The position numbers and the translations under genes were made by a program. A stretch of 64,000 nt of DNA from NCBI GenBank assembly GCA_020683205.1, contig CP085689.1, forward strand, positions 1,860,001 through 1,924,000, written 5' to 3'. Shown one piece after another: positions 18,587 to 28,036 of the stretch (position 1 is the first letter of the stretch; each line of letters begins with the position of its first letter). The DNA is from Lentisphaerae bacterium WC36. Lineage in GTDB: Bacteria > Verrucomicrobiota > Lentisphaeria > Victivallales > SZUA-371. Under the pieces are notes generated by a model. That model had not been told where the DNA came from. It saw nothing but the letters and a program-made list of their open reading frames with translations, and ran no database searches.

Positions 18587-21500
18587 TTAATGAGCTACTG
18601 GGCATCTGTTAATATAAAAACCATCTCCATATGTACGCTTTACAAAACTTTTAAGCTTTAATAAATTGGTTTCACTTTTTAATTTACCTATCAAAATCTT
18701 ATCTTCTAACCCCAAAATCACTGTACCATTTTGTCCAAAATAAAGCATTTTTTGGACAAAATTAGCTCCTTCTTTATACCCTTCTATTGGAAAAAATTTT
18801 GTTCTATTTAAATTAAAAGAAAACTTAATAAATTTGTCCTGTTCTTTATGCTTATCATAATTAGAGTATGGTTTTAAGAAAACATAATTATCACTGCGAC
18901 GTGGGAAACACCCATATGTCAGATTATATTTTTTCCTAAATTTTTTCTTATCAATAGCAATCCAAATTTGATTTTTAATATCAAAATAATAACCATTTTC
19001 TGCTCTATTAGAGAATATAATCCTCTTTTTATCTTCACTAAAGCCTAACATTTGTCGAGGTGCTTTTTTATTGTGAAAAATATTATTTTTCTCCTGATCC
19101 TGCGAATAAAGAATTATATAATCATCTTTGACAATATCATAGCAACCAATAATTTTTGGGTTTGAATAATATAAATATATTTTATTATTTTCTTTTATAG
19201 CGGAACACTCAAAATAACCTGCAGCACCATTTACAAAAATTTTCTTCTTAATCACTTTTTTCCCATCCAAAGAAATCAGCGTGATATAATCTTTTGAAAT
19301 TATTGCGAAATAGCTATCAAAAAGAAAGTGTTTTCCTAACCCATTAGGTTTATCAATTGAGTAAATTTTACTTGCTTTGCCACTTTTTTCATCAACTTTA
19401 ATTAAGCTATATTTTTGAAAGTCACCCTCATTCTTAATAAAATAAAACATCCCTTTTTGGTAAAATATTTTATATCCAATAATTTGTGAAAAATGAATAT
19501 TTAAATACTTTTTTTCAGAAAAAAGTGAAAAATTATTTTCTTCTGTCCGATCTTTTCTATAAAAATCATACTTAACAACTTTATATAAACGACTTTTTTT
19601 GCTTTGAGACTTTTTAATCTTACTATTTTGCTTTCTTTGATTTTCAATCAAACCTTCAAAAGTATTAACATAATTGGCATCTTCCTTAAATCTCTCAGAA
19701 GTCAAATTTGAAAAATCCTCTGTATAGGGTCCAAAATTTTGATATGACAGCGAATAAGAAAAATCTTTAATATATTCCAAAAACTTTTCATCATGTAAAT
19801 TATAAAGCATTATGCGATATTTTGTTAAAGCTAGCTTGCAAATTTTATTAAATTCTCCAAGTATCTTTTCTTTATTTTCATCTTTTATATTATTATTAAC
19901 ATGCCAACTATATCTCACCTGATAAATAAGTCGGCAACCGACATACTGTAATTTTGGCAATTTTGAATCTAATAATGCTTCAATCAGTTTAGTTAATCGC
20001 TTTAAATGTTCATTATTTCGAGGCATGAATTTACTTACAGTGTCATTATCAAAAACATCAATTAAATGGTTTTCATGTGATAAAGGCTTACAATAATAAG
20101 TAATATATTTATTTGTCAAAAAATAGCGTGAATCTGTTTCCTTGATTATATTTGTTAAATAGCTAATAAAGGGTTCAGATAAATGAAAGAGCTCAATATA
20201 ATTTTCAACAAAATCAAAATCTTTCTTGAAATTTTTATAAAAAATATACTTCCGTTGATTTTTTTTAATTTCATTTTTAAACTGTTCATATTCAACGTAA
20301 CTATTAATAGCTTTTGGAAAATTGCTGTTTTTAAAAGCATCATCATAAATTCTATTAATTAATTCTTCACATTTATTCTTATAATTTTTGGATTGTCTTT
20401 TGATATCTCTCAATATATTTACTGCTTTTATTCTAAACACTGCTTTTTCATTAGATTCTTGAATTGAACTATAAAGTGAATAGAGTTCCATAATTTTATT
20501 GAAATAAAATTTTGATAAAAAATCTCTGTCTTTTACAGGAAATCCATTTATTACTCCTGAAGTATAATTGTTACGGCCTAAATACATTGTAACTTCAGTA
20601 TTTAATTTTTCCTTAAGAACGGTTTCATCTAAAATATAAGCACTATTTATCGCCTTTAAAGCAGCATTATAATCTTTTGTCTTCATTGCTCGTTTCCATT
20701 CTTCATAAAAATAAAGCAATTCCCTAGCATGGTTACGTTCTTGTTGGTGCAAATTTGCAATATTTGTTGGAGCAGATTTTTGTATATTCTTTACAATCAT
20801 ATTATAAAATTTCTCTGCTGATTTATTAATGTTTTCTGAATCAAGTTCCAACTCTATCTTTGCAAAATAATCCATATTTATTCCCTTCAAAAAAAACCTC
20901 GCTGAAATATTATTACTATTAAAAGTTGAGTTAGATCCAGTTATAAGCCCCAACGCTGCTGACTTAAGAATATTTTGCAGTGAATTATCAATTTTATTTT
21001 CAAAAATCAACTCATTTGCATGTTCACGCTCAACAACAATAATTTTTTGGTCATTGATTAATTTATTTTTTAAAATTTTATAAAACTTGTTGAACAATGC
21101 CTTTTTCTGAGGGCTCAAAGCTACTATTCTAGTAGGTAATGAAGACAGCAAAAGTTGTTGTTTATTTTTCAGACGCTCTAATTTTTGACAACTATCAAGA
21201 ATTATTTTAACAGTTTGCTTAATAAATTCAGGATCCACACTTAAAGAAATATTTTTTTGTGCCAATCTAACAGCTAAATTTGTATCAAAAACCACCATCT
21301 CTTGAGCTTTAACTATTAATAAAATATCAGCCTTTAACATTTTTCCCAATTTCAAAACATTTTTAGAGTTAGACAATGAAGTTTGACTTAATTTAAGTTC
21401 ATTCATTAATTTTCTAATATCGTTTCTTTCAAGAACAGAAAAACCTTTCTCTGACAAGTCAACCATGACTAAATCAGCAACATTAACAGTTAAGTTATTA

Positions 21501-21595
21501 TTTTTATCACCAATAACTGCAATTTTGAACTGCTGTTGCGCAAACAATTGCAAAAAAAGCAGAAAATTAATAATTATCAAAAGAATTTTTTTCAT
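18587..21595 (-). CDS. Large exported protein with CsgG-like N-terminal domains and propeller-like C-terminal third
   Basis: 1002 residues with a signal peptide (cut near LFAQ). Residues 24-115 match the CsgG/curli-assembly fold: FKIAVIGDK, then GFSVLERNDIRKLMNEL and LKLGKMLKADILLIVKA, the usual ER-x(2-3)-L and GK-ADxLL positions. A second, weaker copy lies at about 155-230 (RIVALSPQKK, IIVVEREHANELIFE). Residues 290-650 are helical and TPR-like. Residues 690-990 are strand-rich repeats such as YLYYSNPKIIGCYD. CsgG-like domains usually sit in the periplasm or form outer-membrane channels; no lipobox is present here, so pore formation is not implied. It is the first gene of a two-gene operon. 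AAGGAGGGG lies 3-5 nt before the ATG. Confidence 0.65.
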   Translation of the reverse strand: MKKILLIIINFLLFLQLFAQQQFKIAVIGDKNNNLTVNVADLVMVDLSEKGFSVLERNDIRKLMNELKLSQTSLSNSKNVLKLGKMLKADILLIVKAQEMVVFDTNLAVRLAQKNISLSVDPEFIKQTVKIILDSCQKLERLKNKQQLLLSSLPTRIVALSPQKKALFNKFYKILKNKLINDQKIIVVEREHANELIFENKIDNSLQNILKSAALGLITGSNSTFNSNNISARFFLKGINMDYFAKIELELDSENINKSAEKFYNMIVKNIQKSAPTNIANLHQQERNHARELLYFYEEWKRAMKTKDYNAALKAINSAYILDETVLKEKLNTEVTMYLGRNNYTSGVINGFPVKDRDFLSKFYFNKIMELYSLYSSIQESNEKAVFRIKAVNILRDIKRQSKNYKNKCEELINRIYDDAFKNSNFPKAINSYVEYEQFKNEIKKNQRKYIFYKNFKKDFDFVENYIELFHLSEPFISYLTNIIKETDSRYFLTNKYITYYCKPLSHENHLIDVFDNDTVSKFMPRNNEHLKRLTKLIEALLDSKLPKLQYVGCRLIYQVRYSWHVNNNIKDENKEKILGEFNKICKLALTKYRIMLYNLHDEKFLEYIKDFSYSLSYQNFGPYTEDFSNLTSERFKEDANYVNTFEGLIENQRKQNSKIKKSQSKKSRLYKVVKYDFYRKDRTEENNFSLFSEKKYLNIHFSQIIGYKIFYQKGMFYFIKNEGDFQKYSLIKVDEKSGKASKIYSIDKPNGLGKHFLFDSYFAIISKDYITLISLDGKKVIKKKIFVNGAAGYFECSAIKENNKIYLYYSNPKIIGCYDIVKDDYIILYSQDQEKNNIFHNKKAPRQMLGFSEDKKRIIFSNRAENGYYFDIKNQIWIAIDKKKFRKKYNLTYGCFPRRSDNYVFLKPYSNYDKHKEQDKFIKFSFNLNRTKFFPIEGYKEGANFVQKMLYFGQNGTVILGLEDKILIGKLKSETNLLKLKSFVKRTYGDGFYINRCPVAH

Positions 21596-21801
21596 ATACC
21601 CCTCCTTAATAAAAAAATTTAATGAATTTTTCCAAAAATTGATTTTAAGAAATACCTTAAATAAAAACTAACTAATCTATAAAATAGACATAAGACATTC
21701 TAAAATCAAATGGATAAATAAATTTTTCTTTATTTAAAAATAATTCTGCCTTTTTCTCCGTTATAATTTTTTAACTTAAAAATAAAAAAAGGTTGAGAAA
21801 T

Positions 21802-23355
21802 ATGAAAAAATTTATTACAACTACTCTAATTGGAGTTTGCTTTACAAATCAATTAATATTTTCTGCAAATGCAAAAAATCATCGAAAATATAATGTTATA
21901 GTTATTTACGCAGATGATTTAGGCTACGGCGATGTTAGTTGTTATGGTTCAAAAGCTATTAAAACACCAAATATTGATTGTTTAGCTGAAACTGGAGTGA
22001 AATTCACAGATGCACATAGTAGTGCAGCTACTTGTACTCCATCACGAGTTGCACTTTTAACTGGTCAATACGCATTTAGGACTAAAGCACATATCTTAAC
22101 GGGTGATGCAAAATTAGTAATCGATCCAAACACAGAAACTGTTGCCGATGTTTTCAAATCAGCTAATTACAATACTGCCGTCATTGGAAAATGGCATTTG
22201 GGTCTTGGACGAGGCAAAAAGAAAATAAATTGGAATAAAGAAATTTCATATGGACCGCGTGAACTAGGTTTTGATTACTCTTTTCTAGTTCCCGCTACCG
22301 GTGATCGTGTACCTTGTGTTTATTTGGAAAATCAAAAGGTTATTAATTTAGACCCTAATGATCCTATTGAAGTAAATTATAAGAAAAAAATAGGCAGTGA
22401 GCCAACATTTAGAGAAAATCCTAACAGTAAAGTAAAGCAGAAGCCGAGTGACACATATCATGATAAAACAATCGTTAATGGCGTCAGTAGAATTGGTTAT
22501 ATGTCTGGGGGAAAAAGTGCATTATGGAAAGATGAAGATATGGCTGATACCTTAACTCGAGTTGCCAAAGAATATATTAATAAAAACCAAAAGCAACCTT
22601 TTTTCCTGTATTTTTCACTTCACGATCCTCATGTGCCAAGAATGCCCCACCCCCGCTTCGTTGGCAAAACTAAATTAGGGCCACGTGGTGATGCCATTGT
22701 TCAAGCAGACTGGTGCGTTGGTGAAATTATTAACGAACTTGAAAAATTAAATTTACGCGAAAAAACATTAATAATTTTCTCAAGTGATAATGGACCTGTA
22801 CTAGACAATGGTTACGAAGATCAGTCATTAGAATTAAATAACAATCATAAAATTGCGGGCGGATTTTCTGGCAGAAAATCATCTAATTTAGAAGGCGGAA
22901 CTAGAGTTCCTTTCATTGTTTCATTACCAACAGTTACAAAGAAAAGTGAATCAAATGCCCTAGTTAGCCAAGTTGATTTTATTGCTTCAATGGCAAATTT
23001 TTTAAGAATTAAGCTAAATGATGAATCTGCACTTGATAGCATGAATCAAATATCTACATGGCTGGGTCAAGAACACAAAGGTCGCAAATTTTTAATTACT
23101 GAAGCCCGTGACTTGTCTCTGCGTGATGGGTCATGGAAATATATTTCATACAAAAAAAATTCATATCCTAAGCTTATTGATGGTTATAGATTAGGAACAT
23201 TAAACACAGCCCAATTATATAACTTAACAACTGATATGAAAGAAACCAATAATTTGGCAGCTACTCTCCCTCAAAAAATAACTCAAATGAAAGCTATGCT
23301 TAAGTTAATAAAACAAAAACCTAACGCACAAAAAGTTATTTATCAAAACCATTAA
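21802..23355 (+). CDS. Secreted sulfatase (arylsulfatase type, Cys-type formylglycine)
   Basis: Hydrolyses sulfate esters, probably on sulfated polysaccharides, outside the cytoplasm. A signal peptide (residues 1-24, cut near ANA) precedes IYADDLGYGDVSCYG with the metal-binding Asp pair, and CTPSR (Cys78-Arg82) is the C-x-P-x-R signature in which Cys becomes formylglycine. GKWHLG is the second sulfatase signature. A late GxxGTRVPFIV-like block (LEGGTRVPFIV) and GSWKYI follow. I chose ATG 21802 because GGTTGAG lies about 4-10 nt upstream; a TTG nine nt earlier adds only three residues. No maturation enzyme is encoded nearby. The length of 517 residues is normal. A strong terminator follows. 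Confidence 0.94.
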   Translation: MKKFITTTLIGVCFTNQLIFSANAKNHRKYNVIVIYADDLGYGDVSCYGSKAIKTPNIDCLAETGVKFTDAHSSAATCTPSRVALLTGQYAFRTKAHILTGDAKLVIDPNTETVADVFKSANYNTAVIGKWHLGLGRGKKKINWNKEISYGPRELGFDYSFLVPATGDRVPCVYLENQKVINLDPNDPIEVNYKKKIGSEPTFRENPNSKVKQKPSDTYHDKTIVNGVSRIGYMSGGKSALWKDEDMADTLTRVAKEYINKNQKQPFFLYFSLHDPHVPRMPHPRFVGKTKLGPRGDAIVQADWCVGEIINELEKLNLREKTLIIFSSDNGPVLDNGYEDQSLELNNNHKIAGGFSGRKSSNLEGGTRVPFIVSLPTVTKKSESNALVSQVDFIASMANFLRIKLNDESALDSMNQISTWLGQEHKGRKFLITEARDLSLRDGSWKYISYKKNSYPKLIDGYRLGTLNTAQLYNLTTDMKETNNLAATLPQKITQMKAMLKLIKQKPNAQKVIYQNH

Positions 23356-23365
23356 AATATTTTTA

Positions 23366-23397
23366 AAAAAGCTCTATAATTTGCTATAGAGCTTTTT
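23366..23397. terminator. Bidirectional terminator after the sulfatase
   Basis: AAAAAGCTCTATA (23366-23378) and TATAGAGCTTTTT (23385-23397) form a 13-bp perfect stem with a six-nt loop. It can serve both the sulfatase and the converging antiporter gene. Confidence 0.9.
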
Positions 23398-23424
23398 AAT
23401 TAGTTTACTATCTGCACTTAATAT

Positions 23425-24471
23425 TTACTTTATAATCATAACATTGTAAGAAATATAACCGATATAAGCGGCCAAAAAGATTACACCGTGCCAACGTTTT
23501 AATTTCCATTTCAATGGAATAAAGAAAATTAATAAAGCACTCAAAATCAACATAAACGGCATTACTTCAGTTGCCATTGAAGATGTAATAACCAATGGTT
23601 TTATCAGCGAATTAAATCCAAGAACCAAAATAATATTAAAAATATTTGAACCCAATACATTACCCAAGGCAATATCATTTTTACCTTTCATCGCTCCACT
23701 AACGGTAACAGCAAGCTCTGGAACTGATGTACCAAATGCCACAATGGTTGCAGAAATAATTTCTTCATTAAGCTTAAACTGGCGCGAAACTGTTACCACA
23801 CTGTCAACAAGCATTTTTGCACCATAAATTGTCATAATTAAACCTATAATAAAAAAGACTATTGCATGAGCAATACTTTTAAAAGCTTTATGATGCTCTG
23901 GATGTTCTTCTGTATCATGAGCTGCTTCACCAATCTCTTCATGGTCATCTTTGTTTTTTACCAAAAAAGTAATATAACAAATTGTTAAAATTATCAAAAT
24001 TACTCCACATCCTCGATTAATAAAAAAGCGGTTTGTATCTCCTTGTTCTGGGAAAAACCAAGGCATTACGCTAACTAATACAGTTACAAAGAACATAAAT
24101 AAACAGTCTCTAAAAAATAATTTTTTAGAAACATCAACACTTCTCATAAGAAACACCCCTGCACCAAGCACCAAAGCAATATTAGTAATATTACTACCCA
24201 CAGCATTACCAACAGCAATTTCAGAATTATTCTCAATTACAGCATAAACATTGGTCGCAAATTCAGGCAAAGACGTCCCAAGACTGACTAGTGTTAAACC
24301 AATAACGATGTCAGGGACATGCGCTTTTTTGGCAACAAAAGACGCTGAATCGACAAACCAATCTGCTCCTTTAATCAAGATAATTAACCCCACCAAAAAG
24401 ATAATTGCATTAAACCACATTGAGTTTGCAACACCTTCACTAAAGATTGACGCTAAACTTAGAACTTGCAT
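23425..24471 (-). CDS. Calcium/sodium antiporter, CaCA family (YrbG-like)
   Basis: 348 residues with about ten membrane helices in two inverted halves. Each half carries the alpha-repeat ion-binding motifs: LVSLGTSLPEF then GNAVGSNITNIALVLG, and VAFGTSVPEL then GNVLGSNIFNIILVLG. These Glu and Asn residues bind the exchanged cations in the inner membrane. The central loop (HDEEIGEAAHDTEEHPEHH) is rich in His and acidic residues and may be a cation sensor. AAAGGA and AGGG precede the ATG. It is monocistronic and divergent from the following membrane-protein gene. Confidence 0.94.
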   Translation of the reverse strand: MQVLSLASIFSEGVANSMWFNAIIFLVGLIILIKGADWFVDSASFVAKKAHVPDIVIGLTLVSLGTSLPEFATNVYAVIENNSEIAVGNAVGSNITNIALVLGAGVFLMRSVDVSKKLFFRDCLFMFFVTVLVSVMPWFFPEQGDTNRFFINRGCGVILIILTICYITFLVKNKDDHEEIGEAAHDTEEHPEHHKAFKSIAHAIVFFIIGLIMTIYGAKMLVDSVVTVSRQFKLNEEIISATIVAFGTSVPELAVTVSGAMKGKNDIALGNVLGSNIFNIILVLGFNSLIKPLVITSSMATEVMPFMLILSALLIFFIPLKWKLKRWHGVIFLAAYIGYISYNVMIIK

Positions 24472-24637
24472 TTTTCCCTATTTTTTCCTTTATAATGTTT
24501 CTAATTGAAATCTGAGTAAATTCCTGTTAATATAACCCCTGCACCATTTAAACTCAAAATAAAAAACATAATAATTTGATTAAATGAAATTTTGGTATTA
24601 GTTTAAATTGATAAAAAATCAAACATATGGGGTTTTC

Positions 24638-26431
24638 ATGACTAAATTATTTAATATCAAAACAGTTGCAACCTTAATAGTTATTTTTGTTGTTTATTTA
24701 ACAATTATTTTTCAAATGCCTGCAAATGGTTATTGGGTAACGGACTCTGGCAATAAAGCAATTTCGGCTCAGTCAATGGCTAAATTCGGCACTATATCAA
24801 TTAACTACCCTGCTGCAGGCATTGATAAAAATGGAGATTTTTTCCCTTACTCATATTTTCATTTTACTAAATTAGCTGATGGGAAAATTTACTCTTTTTA
24901 TCCATTTTATTATTCAGCTGTGAACGCTTTTAGTTATGATTTTATTGCTGGCAGTTTATACATTTTCATCATAAATTCTGCCTTGTTTTTTTCATTAACA
25001 TTTGCGATTTTGGTATTAATGCAGAAGAATTTGCATTTACGTTTTCCACCTTGGGCATTAATTATAACCACAGCTTTAATCACTCCATGTTTTTTCTATA
25101 GTTTAGTAGTATGGGAATATGGTCTTGCTACTTTATTAACATCTTTATCATTATTATATATTTTAAAATACTACACTTCTCAGCACAATTTTAATCTCTT
25201 TTTAGCAGGAATAGTTCTGGGATTAGGTTGTTATATTCGTGAAGAATGTTTTTTTATTGGTATTGCAATTGGTTTAGTATTTTTGTATCAAAAAATTTCA
25301 ATTAAAAGAATATTCAGCTACAGTATTGGTGCGATTATTGCCACTGTTCCATTTTTTATTATTAATAAAATAGTTTATGGCTCAATTTTAGGGATTCATG
25401 CTGTAGGCTATAGTAAACTAAATGAATTTGCTGATAATGGAGCTCAGCCTGCAAATATTATTTTTGAAAAATTACTAAACTTTTACATCTACTTATTGAG
25501 CATTGAACCTAATTCTCCACAAAAATATTCTCCAGAGGTTTTGAATAAAATTATTATTATAAGTCTACCAGTTGTAGCACTATTTTTAGTTGGATTTATC
25601 AATAAAAATAGTAAAGCGATTAAAAATATTAAAATTAGTGCACTTTGTTTGGCTGCAATCAGTTCATTGTATATAAGTACTTCATACCTCAATAGTAATG
25701 AGCCCATTTTAAATACACTATTTTCTAAAGGGCTTTTTGGTATGGTACCTATTTTGATAATTGCGCTAATTGGAAGTAATTATATTTTTCAAAAAAAATG
25801 TTCTAAACGAATCCAATTTTTATATCTAATTTGTATTGTCTATACAATAATTTTATGCTTAACATTAAACCAAGGGGTACCAGGTATTATTTTTGGGCCA
25901 CGTCATTTTTTAATCTTGATTCCATCAATGATGCTATTAACAATCTACACTGGTGGTAAATTCATTTCTACACTAAATCAAAATCAAAAAGGTTTAACTT
26001 TATTAAGTGTGGCAATTTTAGGCTTTTCTTCACTTTTAATTGAATTTGCAGCGGTCAGTACTTTATATCAAAAGAAAATTTATATTTCAGATATTGCTAC
26101 AAAACTACAAAGAAATCAACAACAATTCAATAACCAATACGTTGTTAGTGATGTTTTCTGGTTAGCTCAAGAATTCGGATCGGTATTTTATGATAAAAAT
26201 ATTAAGTTTTTGGCAGCAAATAAAAGTAGTGATTTGCCAAGAATTATTACTTTGATGAAAAAAAATAATGTCCGCAACTTTACCCTAATTGTTAATAAAG
26301 AAAATCGTATTATTCCAGCTAAAGACATGATGCAATTAGATCGTATTTCAGAAATTATTCCTGTTGGCGAGTTCAAATTTGAACAATGTAAGACTTATAA
26401 CTTGTATATGTATCAAATCAATTTTAAATAG
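24638..26431 (+). CDS. Polytopic membrane protein, GT-C glycosyltransferase-like
   Basis: 597 residues from the chosen ATG, with about 11-13 membrane helices and a short soluble C terminus. After the first helix comes PANGYWVTDSGNKAISAQSM, where an acidic residue in the first external loop fits the GT-C superfamily (PMT/ArnT-like enzymes that use lipid-linked sugars). GIIFGPRHFL (around residue 420) and GCYIREECFF recur in such proteins. The acceptor is unknown. A TTG 30 nt upstream is in frame, but ATG 24638 is preceded by GGGG at a better distance. It converges on the pseudokinase gene with only 3 nt between the stop codons. Confidence 0.6.
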   Translation: MTKLFNIKTVATLIVIFVVYLTIIFQMPANGYWVTDSGNKAISAQSMAKFGTISINYPAAGIDKNGDFFPYSYFHFTKLADGKIYSFYPFYYSAVNAFSYDFIAGSLYIFIINSALFFSLTFAILVLMQKNLHLRFPPWALIITTALITPCFFYSLVVWEYGLATLLTSLSLLYILKYYTSQHNFNLFLAGIVLGLGCYIREECFFIGIAIGLVFLYQKISIKRIFSYSIGAIIATVPFFIINKIVYGSILGIHAVGYSKLNEFADNGAQPANIIFEKLLNFYIYLLSIEPNSPQKYSPEVLNKIIIISLPVVALFLVGFINKNSKAIKNIKISALCLAAISSLYISTSYLNSNEPILNTLFSKGLFGMVPILIIALIGSNYIFQKKCSKRIQFLYLICIVYTIILCLTLNQGVPGIIFGPRHFLILIPSMMLLTIYTGGKFISTLNQNQKGLTLLSVAILGFSSLLIEFAAVSTLYQKKIYISDIATKLQRNQQQFNNQYVVSDVFWLAQEFGSVFYDKNIKFLAANKSSDLPRIITLMKKNNVRNFTLIVNKENRIIPAKDMMQLDRISEIIPVGEFKFEQCKTYNLYMYQINFK

Positions 26432-26434
26432 TAC

Positions 26435-27955
26435 TTATTTACTACTTAAACTTTTTTTGGCTTTATATACCTTCATTATTGCAAGCCGTTGTTTTTGCAC
26501 TTTTTCGTAAATATTGATGATTTTTTTGCGGCTAAGAGTTGATATTTTTTTATTTTTTAGAAAAATATCTATATGATTTTTAAGATCATCAAGAGCTCTG
26601 AGTAAATAATTAAGCTGTTCAATAGAGCAAGATTTTATATTTTCTTTTGAAATAATTTCAGTTAAAGATACTGCTAAACCCATTAAATTTTTTTCTCTAA
26701 TGCTAATTAATTTACAGCTTTTTTGGTCTTCAGTTAACTCTTTCAAAATAAAATCAACATATTTTTGCTGTTCTTTATTAAAATTGGTATAATTATTTTT
26801 AATAAAATTTTTTACAGCTGCAATGTTTTTTGAGTTATAATCTTTTTCCAAATTATCCTTTAAAGTTGCTAAATCAGTCCATAAATAATTCTTTTTCTTA
26901 TGTTTTAATGTCAAAGCAATAGTCAAAGCAATAGCAATAACTAGAGAAAAGCTAAATACCGTGAGAAGAATAATTCGCAAATAACTCCGATATGATGGAA
27001 TTGCTAAAGATTCATAAATTCTTACACTAGCAGAATCATCCATATTTAAACTCTTTGGCAACAGTCTAGTAATTGACTGTTTAAAAAAAAGCCGTATTTC
27101 TTGCCAGCTTTTTGGTCGCTCAGCAATATCAATTTTCAACATTTTATCAATAAAATCACTCATTTGCTCATCAAAATTATTAAAAAGATGCTTCAAAGAA
27201 ACAGGCTCGCGACTTTGCTGCTTCTTTATTAGCAATTCATCAACAAAAGGCTTCGTACCACAAAACATTTCATAGCAAATTGCACCTAACGAGTAAATAT
27301 ATTGCTCTTTTGAAAATTTAATATTTTTATTAATATTTACTTCTGGAGCATTATAGCACGAAAAGTGCTTCTCTTCATTTTCATCGGCACAAAGCTCAAA
27401 AAGCTTTATTTCGTCATTGCTGCTAATCCAAATATTATCAGGGTTCATGAAATTACTATTCACCAACCTTTCAGTAACAAATTCACATGAATCGATTAGT
27501 TTTAACGCAAGGTCAATAGTGTTAAACATGCTCAATGATCCAACACGTGCCAAAAGTTCACTTAATTTTTCACCTTTGAAGTAATCAAAAATAGCATAGT
27601 AAACACCGTTAAAAACACCCGCTTCATAAATTTGTATAAAATTAGGGTATTGAAAATGAGATAGTTGTTGAATCTCACCAATAAACTTTTCTCTTTCATA
27701 TTTGCTACGTGTAAAATCAAGATTTAAAACTTTTACTAAAACATCTCGTTTTAAATTTTTTTGAAATGCTTTAAATACAGTATACTTAGAGCACTCAGCA
27801 ACACGTGATTCAATAACACAAGATGCTATAGTAACACCCAGAACTAGCTGCTTACCTGAAATAATTTCACGGCATGAGCTACAAGCATAACGGTTGGTTA
27901 ATGCGTCGTAGGCAATAATTAAATTTTTACCACATTTTAAGCATTTATAGCTCAT
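26435..27955 (-). CDS. Zinc-ribbon Hanks-type pseudokinase with a transmembrane helix
   Basis: 506 residues. Cys5, Cys8, Cys25 and Cys28 form a zinc ribbon. A Ser/Thr-kinase fold follows (about 40-295): the ATP lysine is kept (LVKVLN, Lys75), the alpha-C Glu is probably Glu94, and APE (203-205) and YSLGAICYEM are clear. The catalytic residues are gone: HRDxKPxN reads SNFMNPDN (167-174), so the base Asp is Phe and the Lys is Asn, and DFG reads ELC (187-189). The glycine-rich loop is also degenerate. One helix (about 326-350) would place the kinase-like part in the cytosol and the helical C terminus outside. It is therefore probably a scaffold or sensor and not an enzyme. It is the third gene after a DtxR regulator and a cysteine desulfurase, with GGAG before the ATG. 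Confidence 0.8.
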   Translation of the reverse strand: MSYKCLKCGKNLIIAYDALTNRYACSSCREIISGKQLVLGVTIASCVIESRVAECSKYTVFKAFQKNLKRDVLVKVLNLDFTRSKYEREKFIGEIQQLSHFQYPNFIQIYEAGVFNGVYYAIFDYFKGEKLSELLARVGSLSMFNTIDLALKLIDSCEFVTERLVNSNFMNPDNIWISSNDEIKLFELCADENEEKHFSCYNAPEVNINKNIKFSKEQYIYSLGAICYEMFCGTKPFVDELLIKKQQSREPVSLKHLFNNFDEQMSDFIDKMLKIDIAERPKSWQEIRLFFKQSITRLLPKSLNMDDSASVRIYESLAIPSYRSYLRIILLTVFSFSLVIAIALTIALTLKHKKKNYLWTDLATLKDNLEKDYNSKNIAAVKNFIKNNYTNFNKEQQKYVDFILKELTEDQKSCKLISIREKNLMGLAVSLTEIISKENIKSCSIEQLNYLLRALDDLKNHIDIFLKNKKISTLSRKKIINIYEKVQKQRLAIMKVYKAKKSLSSK

Positions 27956-28036
27956 AATATCTCCGTAATAATTAACCGAATACTCAATTTTTAGAAATGT
28001 TTACTAAAATGATTTTACATTTTTAGCACTTTTTTT

